A DNA stretch of 64,000 bases from 2-02-FULL-62-17 sp046153355 (GCA_046153355.1 JBJXEY010000163.1:1-64000); one strand, 5' to 3'; shown: positions 16,919 through 25,911, counted from the stretch's first letter. A program made the numbers and translations. The notes: generated from the sequence alone by a model not told the origin.

Positions 16919-18523
16919 TCACTTAACGGTAGGGGGATTCTCAAAGGTATGGTAGGGCGCCGGCGTCGGCAAATGCGTCCAATCAAGTGTATCGGCGCCT
17001 TCCCATGGCTTTTGCGGAGATTTTTCGCCGGAGCGTATGCATTTCAACACGATGTACAGAAACAACAATTGTGACAAGCCGAATCCAAACGCCCCAATCG
17101 AAGAAATCTGATTGAATTCGGTAAATTGCGGGTTGTAATCCGGAATTCGGCGTGGCATGCCCGCCAGACCAAGGAAATGCTGCACGAAGAAGGTGACGTT
17201 GAAAAAAATCAACGATAGCCAAAAATGCCATTTACCCAGGGTTTCGTCATACATGTTTCCGGTCCACTTTGGCAGCCAGAAATAGACTCCCGCGAACGCC
17301 GAGAACAAGGCGCCCGCGACCATGACGTAATGGAAATGCGCAACTACGTAATAAGTATCATGCAAGGGCACATCGACCGGCGTCAGCGATAGGACCAAGC
17401 CAGTGAATCCACCCAAGGTAAATAAGAAAAGGAAACCCAGGGCAAATAACATTGGTGTCTCGAAACTCAGCGACCCGCGCCACATAGTCGCCACCCAGTT
17501 GAACACTTTCACACCCGTGGGCACCGCGATCAGCATGGTCGCGTACATGAAATACAGTTGGCCCGCCACTGGCATGCCCACCGTGTACATGTGATGCGCC
17601 CAAACAATAAACGACAAGATCGCGATCGAGGAGGTGGCATAAACCATCGAGGCATAGCCAAATAGGGGCTTGCGCGAAAATGCCGGGATCACCTGCGAGA
17701 CCACGCCGAAAGCCGGTATGGCAATGATGTACACCTCGGGGTGACCAAAGAACCAGAAAATGTGCTGGTACAACACCGGATCGCCACCACCCGCCGCGTT
17801 AAAAAAGGAGGTCCCAAAATGACGATCAGTAAGTGTCATCGTGACAGCGCCAGCGAATACCGGCATTACCGCGATCAACAAGTACGCGGTAATCAGCCAA
17901 GTCCAAACGAACATCGGCATTTTCATCAAGGTCATGCCGGGCGCGCGCATGTTGAGAATCGTCGTGATGATGTTGATGCCGCCCATAATCGAGCTCATGC
18001 CTAAAATATGCACGGCGAAAATAAGTAGATCCATGCCCGGACCCATTTGCGTGGTCAAGGGCGCATACAGCGTCCAGCCCACACCAGCGCCTCCGACCGC
18101 GAGCGATGACACCAACAGAATCGCCGCGACCGGCAGCAGCCAGAAACTCCAGTTATTCATGCGCGGGAACGCCATATCGGGCGCGCCGATCAACATGGGA
18201 ATTTGCCAATTGGCGAATCCGACGAATGCCGGCATGATCGCGCCGAACACCATGATCAGCCCGTGGTAGGTCGTCATCTGATTGAAAAACTCGGGATGAA
18301 CAATTTGAATGCCCGGCTGCCACAACTCGGCGCGGATCGTCAGCGCCATCGCCCCACCGGTCAAAAACATGATGAAACTAAACCACAAATACAAGGTGCC
18401 AATATCCTTGTGGTTAGTTGTGGTTACCCAACGCATCAAGCCATAGGGATGACCGTGGTCGCCACCGTGGTCGCTGCCATGTTTGTCGTCTGCGTGGCCG
18501 TGGTTGTCGATGACTGCGCTCAT
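16919..18523 (-). CDS. ctaD: Cytochrome c oxidase subunit I
   Basis: Catalytic subunit of the aa3-type heme-copper oxidase, with the binuclear heme a3-CuB centre. Characteristic stretches include TTYHGLIMVFGAIMPAF, WFFGHPEVYIIAIPAFG with the CuB His and cross-linked Tyr region, the VWAHHMYT His pair, and DTYYVVAHFHYVMVAG with the heme ligands. It has 534 residues; the His/Asp-rich N-terminus (HGHADDKHGSDHGGDHGH) is a betaproteobacterial feature. It follows ctaC by 33 bases. Confidence 0.98.
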   Translation of the reverse strand: MSAVIDNHGHADDKHGSDHGGDHGHPYGLMRWVTTTNHKDIGTLYLWFSFIMFLTGGAMALTIRAELWQPGIQIVHPEFFNQMTTYHGLIMVFGAIMPAFVGFANWQIPMLIGAPDMAFPRMNNWSFWLLPVAAILLVSSLAVGGAGVGWTLYAPLTTQMGPGMDLLIFAVHILGMSSIMGGINIITTILNMRAPGMTLMKMPMFVWTWLITAYLLIAVMPVFAGAVTMTLTDRHFGTSFFNAAGGGDPVLYQHIFWFFGHPEVYIIAIPAFGVVSQVIPAFSRKPLFGYASMVYATSSIAILSFIVWAHHMYTVGMPVAGQLYFMYATMLIAVPTGVKVFNWVATMWRGSLSFETPMLFALGFLFLFTLGGFTGLVLSLTPVDVPLHDTYYVVAHFHYVMVAGALFSAFAGVYFWLPKWTGNMYDETLGKWHFWLSLIFFNVTFFVQHFLGLAGMPRRIPDYNPQFTEFNQISSIGAFGFGLSQLLFLYIVLKCIRSGEKSPQKPWEGADTLDWTHLPTPAPYHTFENPPTVK

Positions 18524-18556
18524 TAGTTTCTCCTGATTTCCTGATTCAATGCGCCG

Positions 18557-19684
18557 CTATTTGCGGGCCGCCTTGATTTCCGAGGGCTGCACCACTTCTC
18601 CAGTGCTATTACCCCAGTGGTTACGCGTATAGGTGATCGCAGTAGCGATATCCGTATCGGACAGCTGCTTGCCAAAAGCCGCCATCGAGGTATTAGGCTT
18701 TCCGTTTAGCACCAGATCAATTTGCGCGCGCTTCGCGCCCTTGACGATTTTCGAACCATCAAGCGCCGGGAATGTGCCTTTTAGTCCTTGCCCATTGGCC
18801 ATATGACAAGCGACACAATTTGCGGCATAGACCTTTTCACCACGGCTCTTCGACTCGGCCAACTCCCATTTCTTATCCGGGTCATCGGCTGCCGCAGCCA
18901 TGGCTTTCTTGGTCTCCGCCACCCAAGCAGTGTATTTCTCCGCAGAAACCACCTCGACAACGATCGGCATAAAGCCATGATCCTTGCCGCACAACTCGGC
19001 GCATTGCCCGCGAAACACGCCTTCGCGTTCGGCGCGGAACCAGGTATCCCGAACGAACCCCGGAACGGCATCCTGCTTGACACCCAGATCGGGTACATAC
19101 CAGGCATGAATCACATCGGCCGCAGTGGTTAAGATTCGAACCTTCTTGCCCACCGGTACAACCACGTGTCGGTCCGTTTCCAAAAGGTAATGCTCGCCTT
19201 TGGCTTCGGCGCCGTAGATCTGTTCGTATGGGGTGGATAGATTGGCCAGAAAGGCGACTCCTTCGCCCTCACCCTTCAAATAGTCGTAACCCCATTTCCA
19301 TTGATAACCCGTAGCCTTGATTGTCAGATCTGGGTTGGAGGAATCGCGGATTTCAAGCAAAGTTTTGGTTGCAGGGATCGCCATCGCGATAAGAATAAAA
19401 AACGGCACGATCGTCCAGGCCAATTCAACACCTAGGTGTTCATGAAATTGCGCCGCTTTGTGACCGACCGATTTACGATGCGCATACACCGAATAAAACA
19501 TCACAGCGAATACGGCGCAAAAAATTACCGTGATGATCCACATCATCAGGTTGTGCAGATCGTAGATATCCTCTGTAAGACGCGTCGCGCCACGAGTGAA
19601 GTTCAATTGATAAGCCGCCGTCGCCACGCCCGAATAGAGTGCAGCTACAACCACGGCAAGCTTTTGCCCGAATTTGCTCTTCAT
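18557..19684 (-). CDS. ctaC: Cytochrome c oxidase subunit II with fused cytochrome c domain
   Basis: Receives electrons from cytochrome c through CuA. There is a signal peptide, two membrane helices (about residues 43-62 and 88-110), the CuA motif CAELCGKDHGFMPIVV, and a C-terminal c-type heme domain with CVACH followed by NGQGLKGTFPALDGS. The caa3-like fusion is common in betaproteobacteria, where length is about 375-390 residues. It is the first gene of the minus-strand cox operon. Confidence 0.97.
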   Translation of the reverse strand: MKSKFGQKLAVVVAALYSGVATAAYQLNFTRGATRLTEDIYDLHNLMMWIITVIFCAVFAVMFYSVYAHRKSVGHKAAQFHEHLGVELAWTIVPFFILIAMAIPATKTLLEIRDSSNPDLTIKATGYQWKWGYDYLKGEGEGVAFLANLSTPYEQIYGAEAKGEHYLLETDRHVVVPVGKKVRILTTAADVIHAWYVPDLGVKQDAVPGFVRDTWFRAEREGVFRGQCAELCGKDHGFMPIVVEVVSAEKYTAWVAETKKAMAAAADDPDKKWELAESKSRGEKVYAANCVACHMANGQGLKGTFPALDGSKIVKGAKRAQIDLVLNGKPNTSMAAFGKQLSDTDIATAITYTRNHWGNSTGEVVQPSEIKAARK

Positions 19685-20145
19685 CGTTTCCTCACTATTA
19701 CGCGCTGCCTGTCAACTTTGCCCGCAGAACGTCCACAAACCGGCAACGCCCTTGGGTATTAAATTTTCGTCCAATCTCTACCTGTTTTCCAAGCTTCTTG
19801 ATCAACAATTGGCTGCCGACCGGCCGCTCAACCAGTCTCGCCGGCACAGCAATTCGATAACTCGACTTCCCAAAACGCTGCGCGACTCCAAAATTCACCT
19901 TCCGTTTGCCAACGATATTTTCTCGATATGGCCTGAAGGTAAGGTTTTGCTCGGGTTCGGTTGCTGCAAATTGCAGGTTCACTGGCGCAGGTCACAGGCA
20001 CGTTGAAACGATTTGGCGTCCCTGGCGCGAAGTAAATTTTGCAACTGCGGGGAGCCTCTGAAAAACCTCGCTAAATTAACATATTGTCCCTACTCGATCA
20101 AGGTGAATCGATGGATTTTCCGTGGACAAAGCACGACAAAATCAG
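19685..20145. other. 461-bp intergenic stretch, no recognised gene
   Basis: The region separates ctaC from the bioC-like gene. It must hold the cox operon promoter on the minus strand, but no confident promoter was found by eye. A 94-codon minus-strand frame (19698-19982) has a plausible basic composition (for example RIAVPARLVERPVGS) but no family was recognised and no clear ribosome binding site is seen, so it is not called as a gene. Confidence 0.4.
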
Positions 20146-21084
20146 TCAAATTTTCTTCGGCCGTGTAGGTAACCATTGAATAGGTTCGTTTGCTCCATGC
20201 GATTTTTTCGCACGCGATTTCGTGCCGATTTTCCAGGCATGGCCATAGACGATTTCGAAGGTGGCTTCAATTCGACCCGAGTCGCTCTGCTTCGGGTAGG
20301 CGGAGAGCATTCTGCTCCATGCTGCGCGACCGGTTAAGCCCCTAGCGCGATTTGCCATCACATTGATTTGTCCGCTACGCCTTTGATCATCGATCAATGT
20401 TTCGACATCGCCATAGGAATAAACGATCTTGTCCATATCCATGACCGGGTCGGCAAACCCTCGGGCGACCAACTGATCGCCCAGATCGTGCATGTCGGCG
20501 AACTCGTGAACATGTGGCCGCTCGTCGCAATTATTGAATGCCTCCTTGAGTTCGCGAAGCGTATCGGGGCCGTAGGTGCTGAACATCAATAATCCGCCGT
20601 CCACGAGTACGCGATGACACTCACTGAATGCCGCGCCAATGTCCGTTGCCCACGCCAAAGAAAGATTCGACCAAATCATGTCAACGCTTGCATCGATCAA
20701 CGGTAGTGAGCTCAATTCGCCACAGATTGTCGGATCCGATTCCATGCCAAAGGACCGCCGAATTCGCGACAACAGGTTTTTATTGACTGCGGAAAGGTTC
20801 GCAATCCTCGGCGTCATGGCGATGGTCAACGTTTTGGCCGACGGGTAACGTCCTGCAAGTAGTCGCTTGCGCGCCGGAGCCAAACTCGCATCCAATATCC
20901 ACGATGGCTGAATCCGCAGGAAATTCAATCTTTCCGCCATTCTCGACGCAATTTCGTCGGCCAAATCACAGCGGAAATTTGCACGCCCCGCAGCCCTATC
21001 GAAGGCGCGCCTTGCCGAGCGCATCTCCAGCTTCGTCCCGGCTGGCCTGGCAATTTCCGCATCTGTATCGTTATTCGAGGTCAT
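20146..21084 (-). CDS. BioC-like methyltransferase with degraded SAM-binding motifs
   Basis: The C-terminal half matches BioC (malonyl-ACP O-methyltransferase of biotin synthesis): WSNLSLAWATDIGAAFSECH, GGLLMFSTYGPDTLRELKEA. The N-terminus has the BioC-like RSARRAFDRAA. However, where motif I should read like LDxGCGTG, residues 63-72 are ILDASLAPAR, and the acidic residue expected at the end of strand beta-2 is absent (residues 85-91, LTIAMTP). The upstream and downstream parts stay in one frame. It may be non-functional as a SAM enzyme, or carry paired frameshifts. It lies divergent from comF, the usual neighbour of this family in betaproteobacteria. Confidence 0.75.
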   Translation of the reverse strand: MTSNNDTDAEIARPAGTKLEMRSARRAFDRAAGRANFRCDLADEIASRMAERLNFLRIQPSWILDASLAPARKRLLAGRYPSAKTLTIAMTPRIANLSAVNKNLLSRIRRSFGMESDPTICGELSSLPLIDASVDMIWSNLSLAWATDIGAAFSECHRVLVDGGLLMFSTYGPDTLRELKEAFNNCDERPHVHEFADMHDLGDQLVARGFADPVMDMDKIVYSYGDVETLIDDQRRSGQINVMANRARGLTGRAAWSRMLSAYPKQSDSGRIEATFEIVYGHAWKIGTKSRAKKSHGANEPIQWLPTRPKKI

Positions 21085-21182
21085 TACTACGCTTTTTGCT
21101 TGGCTAGTTCACGAATTTTCAATCCCACTTATACCATTGCAATTCGTGCCCAATCTTCCCGTGCGCCTCCCGGACGCCCGTT

Positions 21183-21992
21183 GTGGTCGGCGACTCGCCG
21201 GTTGTCGTCGCAAATCCCGCTCGCGCGTTAAGAGTACTGACGGGTTGGATCTGGGGAATTTTCATCGACAATCTTCTTACCTCGGTGCTTCGCAGCCTTT
21301 TCACTCAAGACTGCATGCTTTGTCGCGCCACAGGATTGGACGCTCCCGTCTGCGCCGCTTGCGTTGAGTTATTACCCTCTCTTGGCGAATCCTGCCCCAT
21401 TTGCGCGCTACCCAGCCACGGAGGACGAAAATGCGGTCATTGTCTGAGAAGTCCGCCACATTTCGATGCCACATTGGCTACTTGGATCTACGCTTTCCCC
21501 ATCGATAAACTGATTCACGCGTTCAAATTTCAGCACCGCCTCGATCTCGCGCCCTGGTTCGCCACAGCCCTGGCCAAAAAACTAAGCCTGAGCGGGCCCC
21601 TGATTGTCGCGATGCCGCTGCATCGCTCGCGACTTGCCGAGCGAGGGTTCAATCAGGCGCTTGAAATTTCTCGGCACCTCGCCGCAGCCACTGGCGGGAA
21701 CCTGCTGCACGACATTGTCGATAGGCCTATTGCCGCGCAACTCCAAGCAGGCATGCGGCTTCGCGAGCGTGCCAAAAATGTACGCAATACATTTCGTTGC
21801 CTGGGGTCTCTGTCAGGGCAAAGTGTCGTGGTCATTGATGATGTAATGACCACCGGCGCGACCTTGAACGAGTTGGCCCGAATATTGAAGCTTGCAGGCG
21901 CATGCAAGGTCACCAATCTGGTCGTCGCTCGAACTTTGCCCATGGAAGACTACCTTGTCGGCGCTACGCGACGGCAAGTGCAAACGCGGTAA
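21183..21992 (+). CDS. comF: ComF-family phosphoribosyltransferase-like protein
   Basis: Homologue of the competence protein ComF/GntX. An N-terminal zinc-finger region has paired cysteines (QDCMLCRATG, APVCAACVE, CPICALP, CGHC), and the C-terminal PRTase domain contains the PRPP loop VVVIDDVMTTGATLNE. Family role: DNA uptake or utilisation, mechanism not settled. The start is uncertain: GTG 21183 is the first usable codon and the zinc domain begins about 44 residues in, so the first 20-30 residues may not be translated. It is divergent to the bioC-like gene. Confidence 0.9.
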   Translation: MVGDSPVVVANPARALRVLTGWIWGIFIDNLLTSVLRSLFTQDCMLCRATGLDAPVCAACVELLPSLGESCPICALPSHGGRKCGHCLRSPPHFDATLATWIYAFPIDKLIHAFKFQHRLDLAPWFATALAKKLSLSGPLIVAMPLHRSRLAERGFNQALEISRHLAAATGGNLLHDIVDRPIAAQLQAGMRLRERAKNVRNTFRCLGSLSGQSVVVIDDVMTTGATLNELARILKLAGACKVTNLVVARTLPMEDYLVGATRRQVQTR

Positions 21993-22118
21993 GTGCCAAT
22001 GACTTGCAATTACGTGCGCCACTTGAGACGCTCTTGTTTCTCGCCGCGTAATTGCAATTGGGTTTCATGAGTCCTTATTCGAGTTCGTGCATCCATATCC
22101 AAGAGGAAATTGCGTTCA

Positions 22119-22589
22119 ATGTTCAACATCGTCCTATATCAACCGGAAATTCCGCCCAACACCGGGAACATCATTCGCCTGGCCGCGAATGCAGGTTGTA
22201 ATTTGCACCTGGTTCGCCCCATGGGGTTCCAGCTAAACGACCGAGAACTCAGGCGTGCCGGGATGGATTACCGCGATCTCGCCAGTGTTACGGAACACAG
22301 CTGTTGGGATGAATGCACCAAAGCACTGTCGGAAATACGCATGTTCGCCTTCTCGACTCGATCAACGCTCCCCTACACCTGCGCGCAGTTTCTGCCAGGG
22401 GATGCACTGTTATTCGGCCCGGAAACGCGCGGATTACCCATTGAAATTCTGCAAAACCTTCCGGAAGAGCGGCGCCTGCGCCTACCCATGCATTCGGGTA
22501 GCAGAAGTCTCAATCTGGCAAATGCCGTCGCCATCGGTGTGTACGAGGCATGGCGCCAAAATGGATTTAGGACCGACGCTACTCTCTAG
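22119..22589 (+). CDS. trmL: tRNA (cytidine/uridine-34-2'-O)-methyltransferase TrmL
   Basis: SPOUT-fold enzyme that methylates the ribose of the wobble nucleotide of tRNA-Leu. The family N-terminus MFNIVLYQPEIPPNTGNIIRL is intact, and the knot region carries ALLFGPETRGLP and RSLNLANAVAIGVYEAWRQ. ATG 22119 fits the family start; AGAGG lies 12 bases before it, and a TTG at 22110 would be too near. It is convergent with gpsA. Confidence 0.95.
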   Translation: MFNIVLYQPEIPPNTGNIIRLAANAGCNLHLVRPMGFQLNDRELRRAGMDYRDLASVTEHSCWDECTKALSEIRMFAFSTRSTLPYTCAQFLPGDALLFGPETRGLPIEILQNLPEERRLRLPMHSGSRSLNLANAVAIGVYEAWRQNGFRTDATL

Positions 22590-22622
22590 TCAGACTCGTC
22601 CTCGGCAATGGGCAGGTGAATC

Positions 22623-23606
22623 TCAGCATTCCAGCTTCGGGTCTCGCGCCAGTAGCTCGCTCAGTACGCTTTGCGCGCTTTTTCCTTCGAACAAGATTTC
22701 GCAAACGGCGTTGGTAATCGGCATGTCGACGCCTTTCTCGACCGCCATGCGCCGTACCGCGCGCGCCGAATGCACACCTTCGGCGACATGCCCCAATAGT
22801 TTGAGTATCGCTTCGATGCTGGTACCTTCGGCCAATTGAAGTCCAACGCGGCGATTCCGGGATAGATCACCGGTACAGGTCAGAATTAAATCACCCGCGC
22901 CGGCCAGGCCCATGAATGTCTCAGCCTGTCCGCCCATGCTCCGCCCCAAGCGCGCGATTTCCGCCAAACCACGCGTGATTAACGCCGCACGGGCATTCAT
23001 CCCCAATTTCATGCCATCGCATATCCCCGTCGCGATGGCCATGACATTCTTCACTGCGGCGGCAATTTCAACGCCAATCACATCCTCGGCGTAATAAATA
23101 CGCAGTGTCTTCTGGTGCAAATTTGCTGCTGTGGTTCGCGCGAATTCAAGGTCTCGCGAGGCGAGAATCAACGCCGTCGGTTGGCCACGCGCCACTTCTT
23201 GGGCAAAACTCGGTCCAGACAGTACCGCGCATTGCAGCCCAGGCAGTTCGCTTGCAACGATTTCATGCGGCAGGCATGCGCTCTCGCCTTCGAAACCTTT
23301 GCAGGCCCAGATTAATGGGGCGACAGTGCCAAGAGAAGCCAACTTTCGGCAGGTTTCGCGTAGCGCCGAGGTTGGTGTAGCGATCAAAATCAATTGCGCC
23401 GCAGAAACCACCTGGCCCAAATCGCTCTCGATCTCAATGCCAGCGGGAAAGGCGCTATCGGGCAAGTAGCGCTGATTGCAGCGCGCTTTGCGCATGTCTT
23501 GGGCATGTATCGCGCTGCGAGTCCAAAGTCCCACAGCGTGTCGCTTCGACAGAGCAACCGCGAGCGCAGTTCCCCAGGCGCCCGCGCCAATGATGGCCAT
23601 CCTCAT
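22623..23606 (-). CDS. gpsA: Glycerol-3-phosphate dehydrogenase [NAD(P)+]
   Basis: Reduces dihydroxyacetone phosphate to sn-glycerol 3-phosphate for phospholipid synthesis. Motifs: the Rossmann loop IGAGAWGTALAVALS at the N-terminus, LSGPSFAQEVARGQPTA, and the catalytic-lysine region AAVKNVMAIATGICDGM. The 327-residue length is normal. It belongs to the conserved secB-gpsA neighbourhood; here an SH3-like protein gene sits between them. Confidence 0.96.
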   Translation of the reverse strand: MRMAIIGAGAWGTALAVALSKRHAVGLWTRSAIHAQDMRKARCNQRYLPDSAFPAGIEIESDLGQVVSAAQLILIATPTSALRETCRKLASLGTVAPLIWACKGFEGESACLPHEIVASELPGLQCAVLSGPSFAQEVARGQPTALILASRDLEFARTTAANLHQKTLRIYYAEDVIGVEIAAAVKNVMAIATGICDGMKLGMNARAALITRGLAEIARLGRSMGGQAETFMGLAGAGDLILTCTGDLSRNRRVGLQLAEGTSIEAILKLLGHVAEGVHSARAVRRMAVEKGVDMPITNAVCEILFEGKSAQSVLSELLARDPKLEC

Positions 23607-23624
23607 GGCAAGAGCCTTAGCGGG

Positions 23625-24098
23625 CTACAGGCCCCACACATCCTTGATCCGCAAATATCCGCTCTGACCATCGCGGTGGCGCACCTTCGCCCACCCGTCG
23701 GTGCCGATCTCGGATAGTTCCAAGGCAACGCCTTGTTGCGCCCGAAAAACGGCGGTTGATCGCTCCGCGTTGGACTGGCGCACCTCTACTACGGGAACAT
23801 TTACCACCACTGTGCGTCGGTCAGACAATAACTTTCGTTCCACCCAGGATAAATCGCCCGAGGGATCGCGCACCTTGGCCCAGTTATCGACAATCACCAT
23901 TACTTCGACGGGATAATCTTTAGACACCACAAACAACTTCTTCGCCTTGGGAGAAGGCGCGTCATACAACACCGTTCCATTTTCGGCCACCGACTTAAAG
24001 TCAGCGGCAATCGCGGAACACGCCGTCGCGGCAACGAATACCACCAGGGCAAGTGCTCCCTGGAATCCTGCCACGTTACCGCTGATCGTTATCATCAA
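23625..24098 (-). CDS. Secreted SH3-domain protein
   Basis: A 157-residue protein with an N-terminal signal peptide (hydrophobic at about residues 14-31, cleavage near AIAADF) followed by two bacterial SH3-like segments: AENGTVLYDAPSPKAKKLFV...WAKVRDPSGDLSWVERK and VEVRQSNAERSTAVFRA...WAKVRHRDGQSGYLRIKD. Such proteins are probably periplasmic and bind cell wall or protein ligands; the precise role is unknown. It starts seven bases after secB, in the secB-gpsA run. Confidence 0.82.
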   Translation of the reverse strand: MMITISGNVAGFQGALALVVFVAATACSAIAADFKSVAENGTVLYDAPSPKAKKLFVVSKDYPVEVMVIVDNWAKVRDPSGDLSWVERKLLSDRRTVVVNVPVVEVRQSNAERSTAVFRAQQGVALELSEIGTDGWAKVRHRDGQSGYLRIKDVWGL

Positions 24099-24105
24099 AG
24101 CCCCC

Positions 24106-24558
24106 TCAATGCGCGATTTCGATTTTCGATTTCTGTTCTTCGGCCAAGCGCTGCTGATATATCGCGTCGAAATTAACCGGCGCTAACAACACGGGTGGAA
24201 ACCCGGCTCGATTGATCACATCCGAAATGGTCTCGCGAACGTAAGGAAACAACACATTCGGGCACACCGTCGCAACCAGCGGTTCAAGATCCTCCTGCGA
24301 TACATTGCGAATTTGAAATATACCTGCCTGCGCCGCCTCCGCGAGAAACATGGTGCGCTCGCCGACCTTGGCGGTAATCGTGACGGTGACGGTGACTTCG
24401 TACAAGCCCTCTTGAACCTGTATTACGCCCTGAGCCAGTTGCACTTCCACTTGCGGTTGTTCAGGTTGCATGAACACCTGCGGCGCATTGGGCACTTCGA
24501 CCGAGAGATCCTTCACATATATTTTTTCAATGCTAAATACCGGCTGTTCGTCACTCAC
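24106..24558 (-). CDS. secB: Protein-export chaperone SecB
   Basis: Tetrameric cytosolic chaperone that keeps preproteins unfolded and hands them to SecA. Family stretches visible: FSIEKIYVKDLSVEVPNAPQ, YEVTVTVTITAKVG, and the highly conserved CPNVLFPYVRETISDVINRAGFPPVLLAPVNFD. Length of 150 residues is standard. It lies downstream of grxC and upstream of the SH3 and gpsA genes. Confidence 0.97.
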   Translation of the reverse strand: MSDEQPVFSIEKIYVKDLSVEVPNAPQVFMQPEQPQVEVQLAQGVIQVQEGLYEVTVTVTITAKVGERTMFLAEAAQAGIFQIRNVSQEDLEPLVATVCPNVLFPYVRETISDVINRAGFPPVLLAPVNFDAIYQQRLAEEQKSKIEIAH

Positions 24559-24693
24559 GGACCTGCTCCCTGATTAAAATTATTGTAGATCTGCGGTCAA
24601 GACGCCCGACCTTGGTCAAAATCAAATACCTAACTCGGCACGATCACCGGCACACCAGAATAATCCTTTGAGGTGCCAAGCCGATGACGAAAG

Positions 24694-24960
24694 TTACGCC
24701 GAGGCCAGCAACGAATCGAGTTCCCCGCGCCGGTCCAGTTCGGCCATGTCGTCGAATCCGCCAACATGGGTATCGCCAATGTATATCTGAGGAACGGTGC
24801 GACGCCCAGTTTTAGCGATCATTTCGTCTTTCAACGGCGGATCGAGATCTACTCGAAGCTTTTCGATTTCCGCGACTCCCTTGGCGCGCAACAATTGCTC
24901 AGCGCGGATGCAATAGGGGCACCATCCGGTCGCGTACATTTTTATTCGTGCCATGGTCAT
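24694..24960 (-). CDS. grxC: Glutaredoxin 3
   Basis: Small glutathione-dependent dithiol oxidoreductase. The active site GWCPYC is at about residues 13-18, followed by the family TVPQIYIGDTHVGGFDDMAEL. The length of 88 residues is normal. In the run rhodanese-grxC-secB-gpsA, a conserved betaproteobacterial order. Either ATG 24960 or 24954 could be the start. Confidence 0.96.
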   Translation of the reverse strand: MTMARIKMYATGWCPYCIRAEQLLRAKGVAEIEKLRVDLDPPLKDEMIAKTGRRTVPQIYIGDTHVGGFDDMAELDRRGELDSLLASA

Positions 24961-25120
24961 CGCACCGTGCCACCCAAAAATTTGCCTCTAGGAAACGCTG
25001 ATCGAGTCCCGCGCCCCACCCCACCAGCGTTTCCCTCTGAATTGGGGGGATACGAGGAGGCCTAGCCCCCTCGCCAAACGACTTCCTAACTCGCGTACAT
25101 CTTCGAGCGCGACCTGCAAC

Positions 25121-25546
25121 TTAATCGTTTACAACCGGCAAACCCGCCTGGCGCCACGCTGCCAGGCCGCCGCTCAAGCTAACCGCATTTTCGTAACCCA
25201 GGCCGCGAAGCTTATTGGTCACCGAGCCGGCATCACGCCCCTGTTCGCAATAGACAATCAAAGATTTTTGCTTATTCTTGAGGAGCCCCTGGGCTTGCGA
25301 CTCTATCTGCGCTTCGGGCACATTGCGGGCATTCAAAATGTGGCCCTTGGCGAACTCCTCGGCGTTGCGAATATCGATCACAACCGCGTCCTTTTGGTTC
25401 ATCAACTGCGTCGCCTCTAGGGTGCTGACCAACGGACCGGAACCACCGCGACGCAACATCGGCCACAACAACATGCCACCGCTCAAAATCGCGATCAATA
25501 CCAAATAGATGTTGTCCTGGACAAATTTCCAGATATCGACACTCAT
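25121..25546 (-). CDS. Membrane-anchored rhodanese-like sulfurtransferase
   Basis: A 141-residue protein with an N-terminal membrane helix (about residues 12-30, IYLVLIAILSGGMLLWPML) and one rhodanese domain whose active-site loop is VYCEQGRDAG with the persulfide-carrying Cys. Start 25546 gives MSVDIWKFVQDN and overlaps the stop of the ArsR-type gene by four bases, so the two are coupled. The pairing of a dithiol ArsR regulator with a membrane rhodanese resembles E. coli ygaV-ygaP. Confidence 0.92.
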   Translation of the reverse strand: MSVDIWKFVQDNIYLVLIAILSGGMLLWPMLRRGGSGPLVSTLEATQLMNQKDAVVIDIRNAEEFAKGHILNARNVPEAQIESQAQGLLKNKQKSLIVYCEQGRDAGSVTNKLRGLGYENAVSLSGGLAAWRQAGLPVVND

Positions 25547-25875
25547 TGTTCTGCCTCGATTCCGCAAAAGACTTGGCGCATCATGGAAATCAATTGCAAG
25601 GTCCGTTTGTCGCTAACGGCGTAGAAAACCCGATTGGCATCCTTGCGCGTGCGCAATATGCCTTTCTCCCTCAGGATAGCCAAGTGCTGCGAAACGTTGC
25701 TCTGCGAAGTGCCGACAGCGTCCACGATATCCTGAACGTTGACCTCGTCGTCGCCCAGAACGCAAAGAATCTTCAGACGCAGCGGATGCGCGATGGCTTT
25801 CATCGCGCGCGCCGCGAGTTCGATCTCTTCCTTGCGGCCAATTAGTTCGAAAATATCCTGGTGGAGCTGATTCAA
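25543..25875 (-). CDS. ArsR-family regulator of the BigR/SqrR/YgaV persulfide-sensing type
   Basis: Winged-helix ArsR protein: HPLRLKILCVLGDDEV, recognition helix SQSNVSQHLAILREKGI, and wing RKDANRVFYAVS. Two cysteines, in KILC and QVFC, are 66 residues apart, the same spacing as the two redox cysteines recalled for BigR and SqrR, and the local contexts match YgaV (RLLILC, NVYC). The start is inferred: TTG 25875 gives about 110 residues and lies just after a candidate promoter/operator; the frame is open up to 26031, but that would run through the promoter. Its stop overlaps the rhodanese start, so it probably controls that gene and itself. Confidence 0.85.
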   Translation of the reverse strand: MNQLHQDIFELIGRKEEIELAARAMKAIAHPLRLKILCVLGDDEVNVQDIVDAVGTSQSNVSQHLAILREKGILRTRKDANRVFYAVSDKRTLQLISMMRQVFCGIEAEQ

Positions 25876-25890
25876 GCTGGTCTCGAAGCG

Positions 25891-25911
25891 AATATCTAAT
25901 CGGATATTATA
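25891..25911 (-). promoter_or_regulatory. Candidate autoregulatory operator and -10 of the arsR-rhodanese operon
   Basis: A perfect inverted repeat AATATC-TAATCG-GATATT (25891-25908) overlaps a consensus TATAAT -10 read on the minus strand (25906-25911). Transcription would begin inside the repeat and reach the TTG start after about 20-25 bases. No good -35 was seen. An ArsR-type dimer binding here would block the promoter; this is inference. Confidence 0.55.

Noticed and set aside
20146..21084. Calling the BioC-like gene a pseudogene
   Set aside because: The frame is open over the full length and the C-terminal motifs are intact; only the SAM loop is altered, so pseudogene status is unproven.
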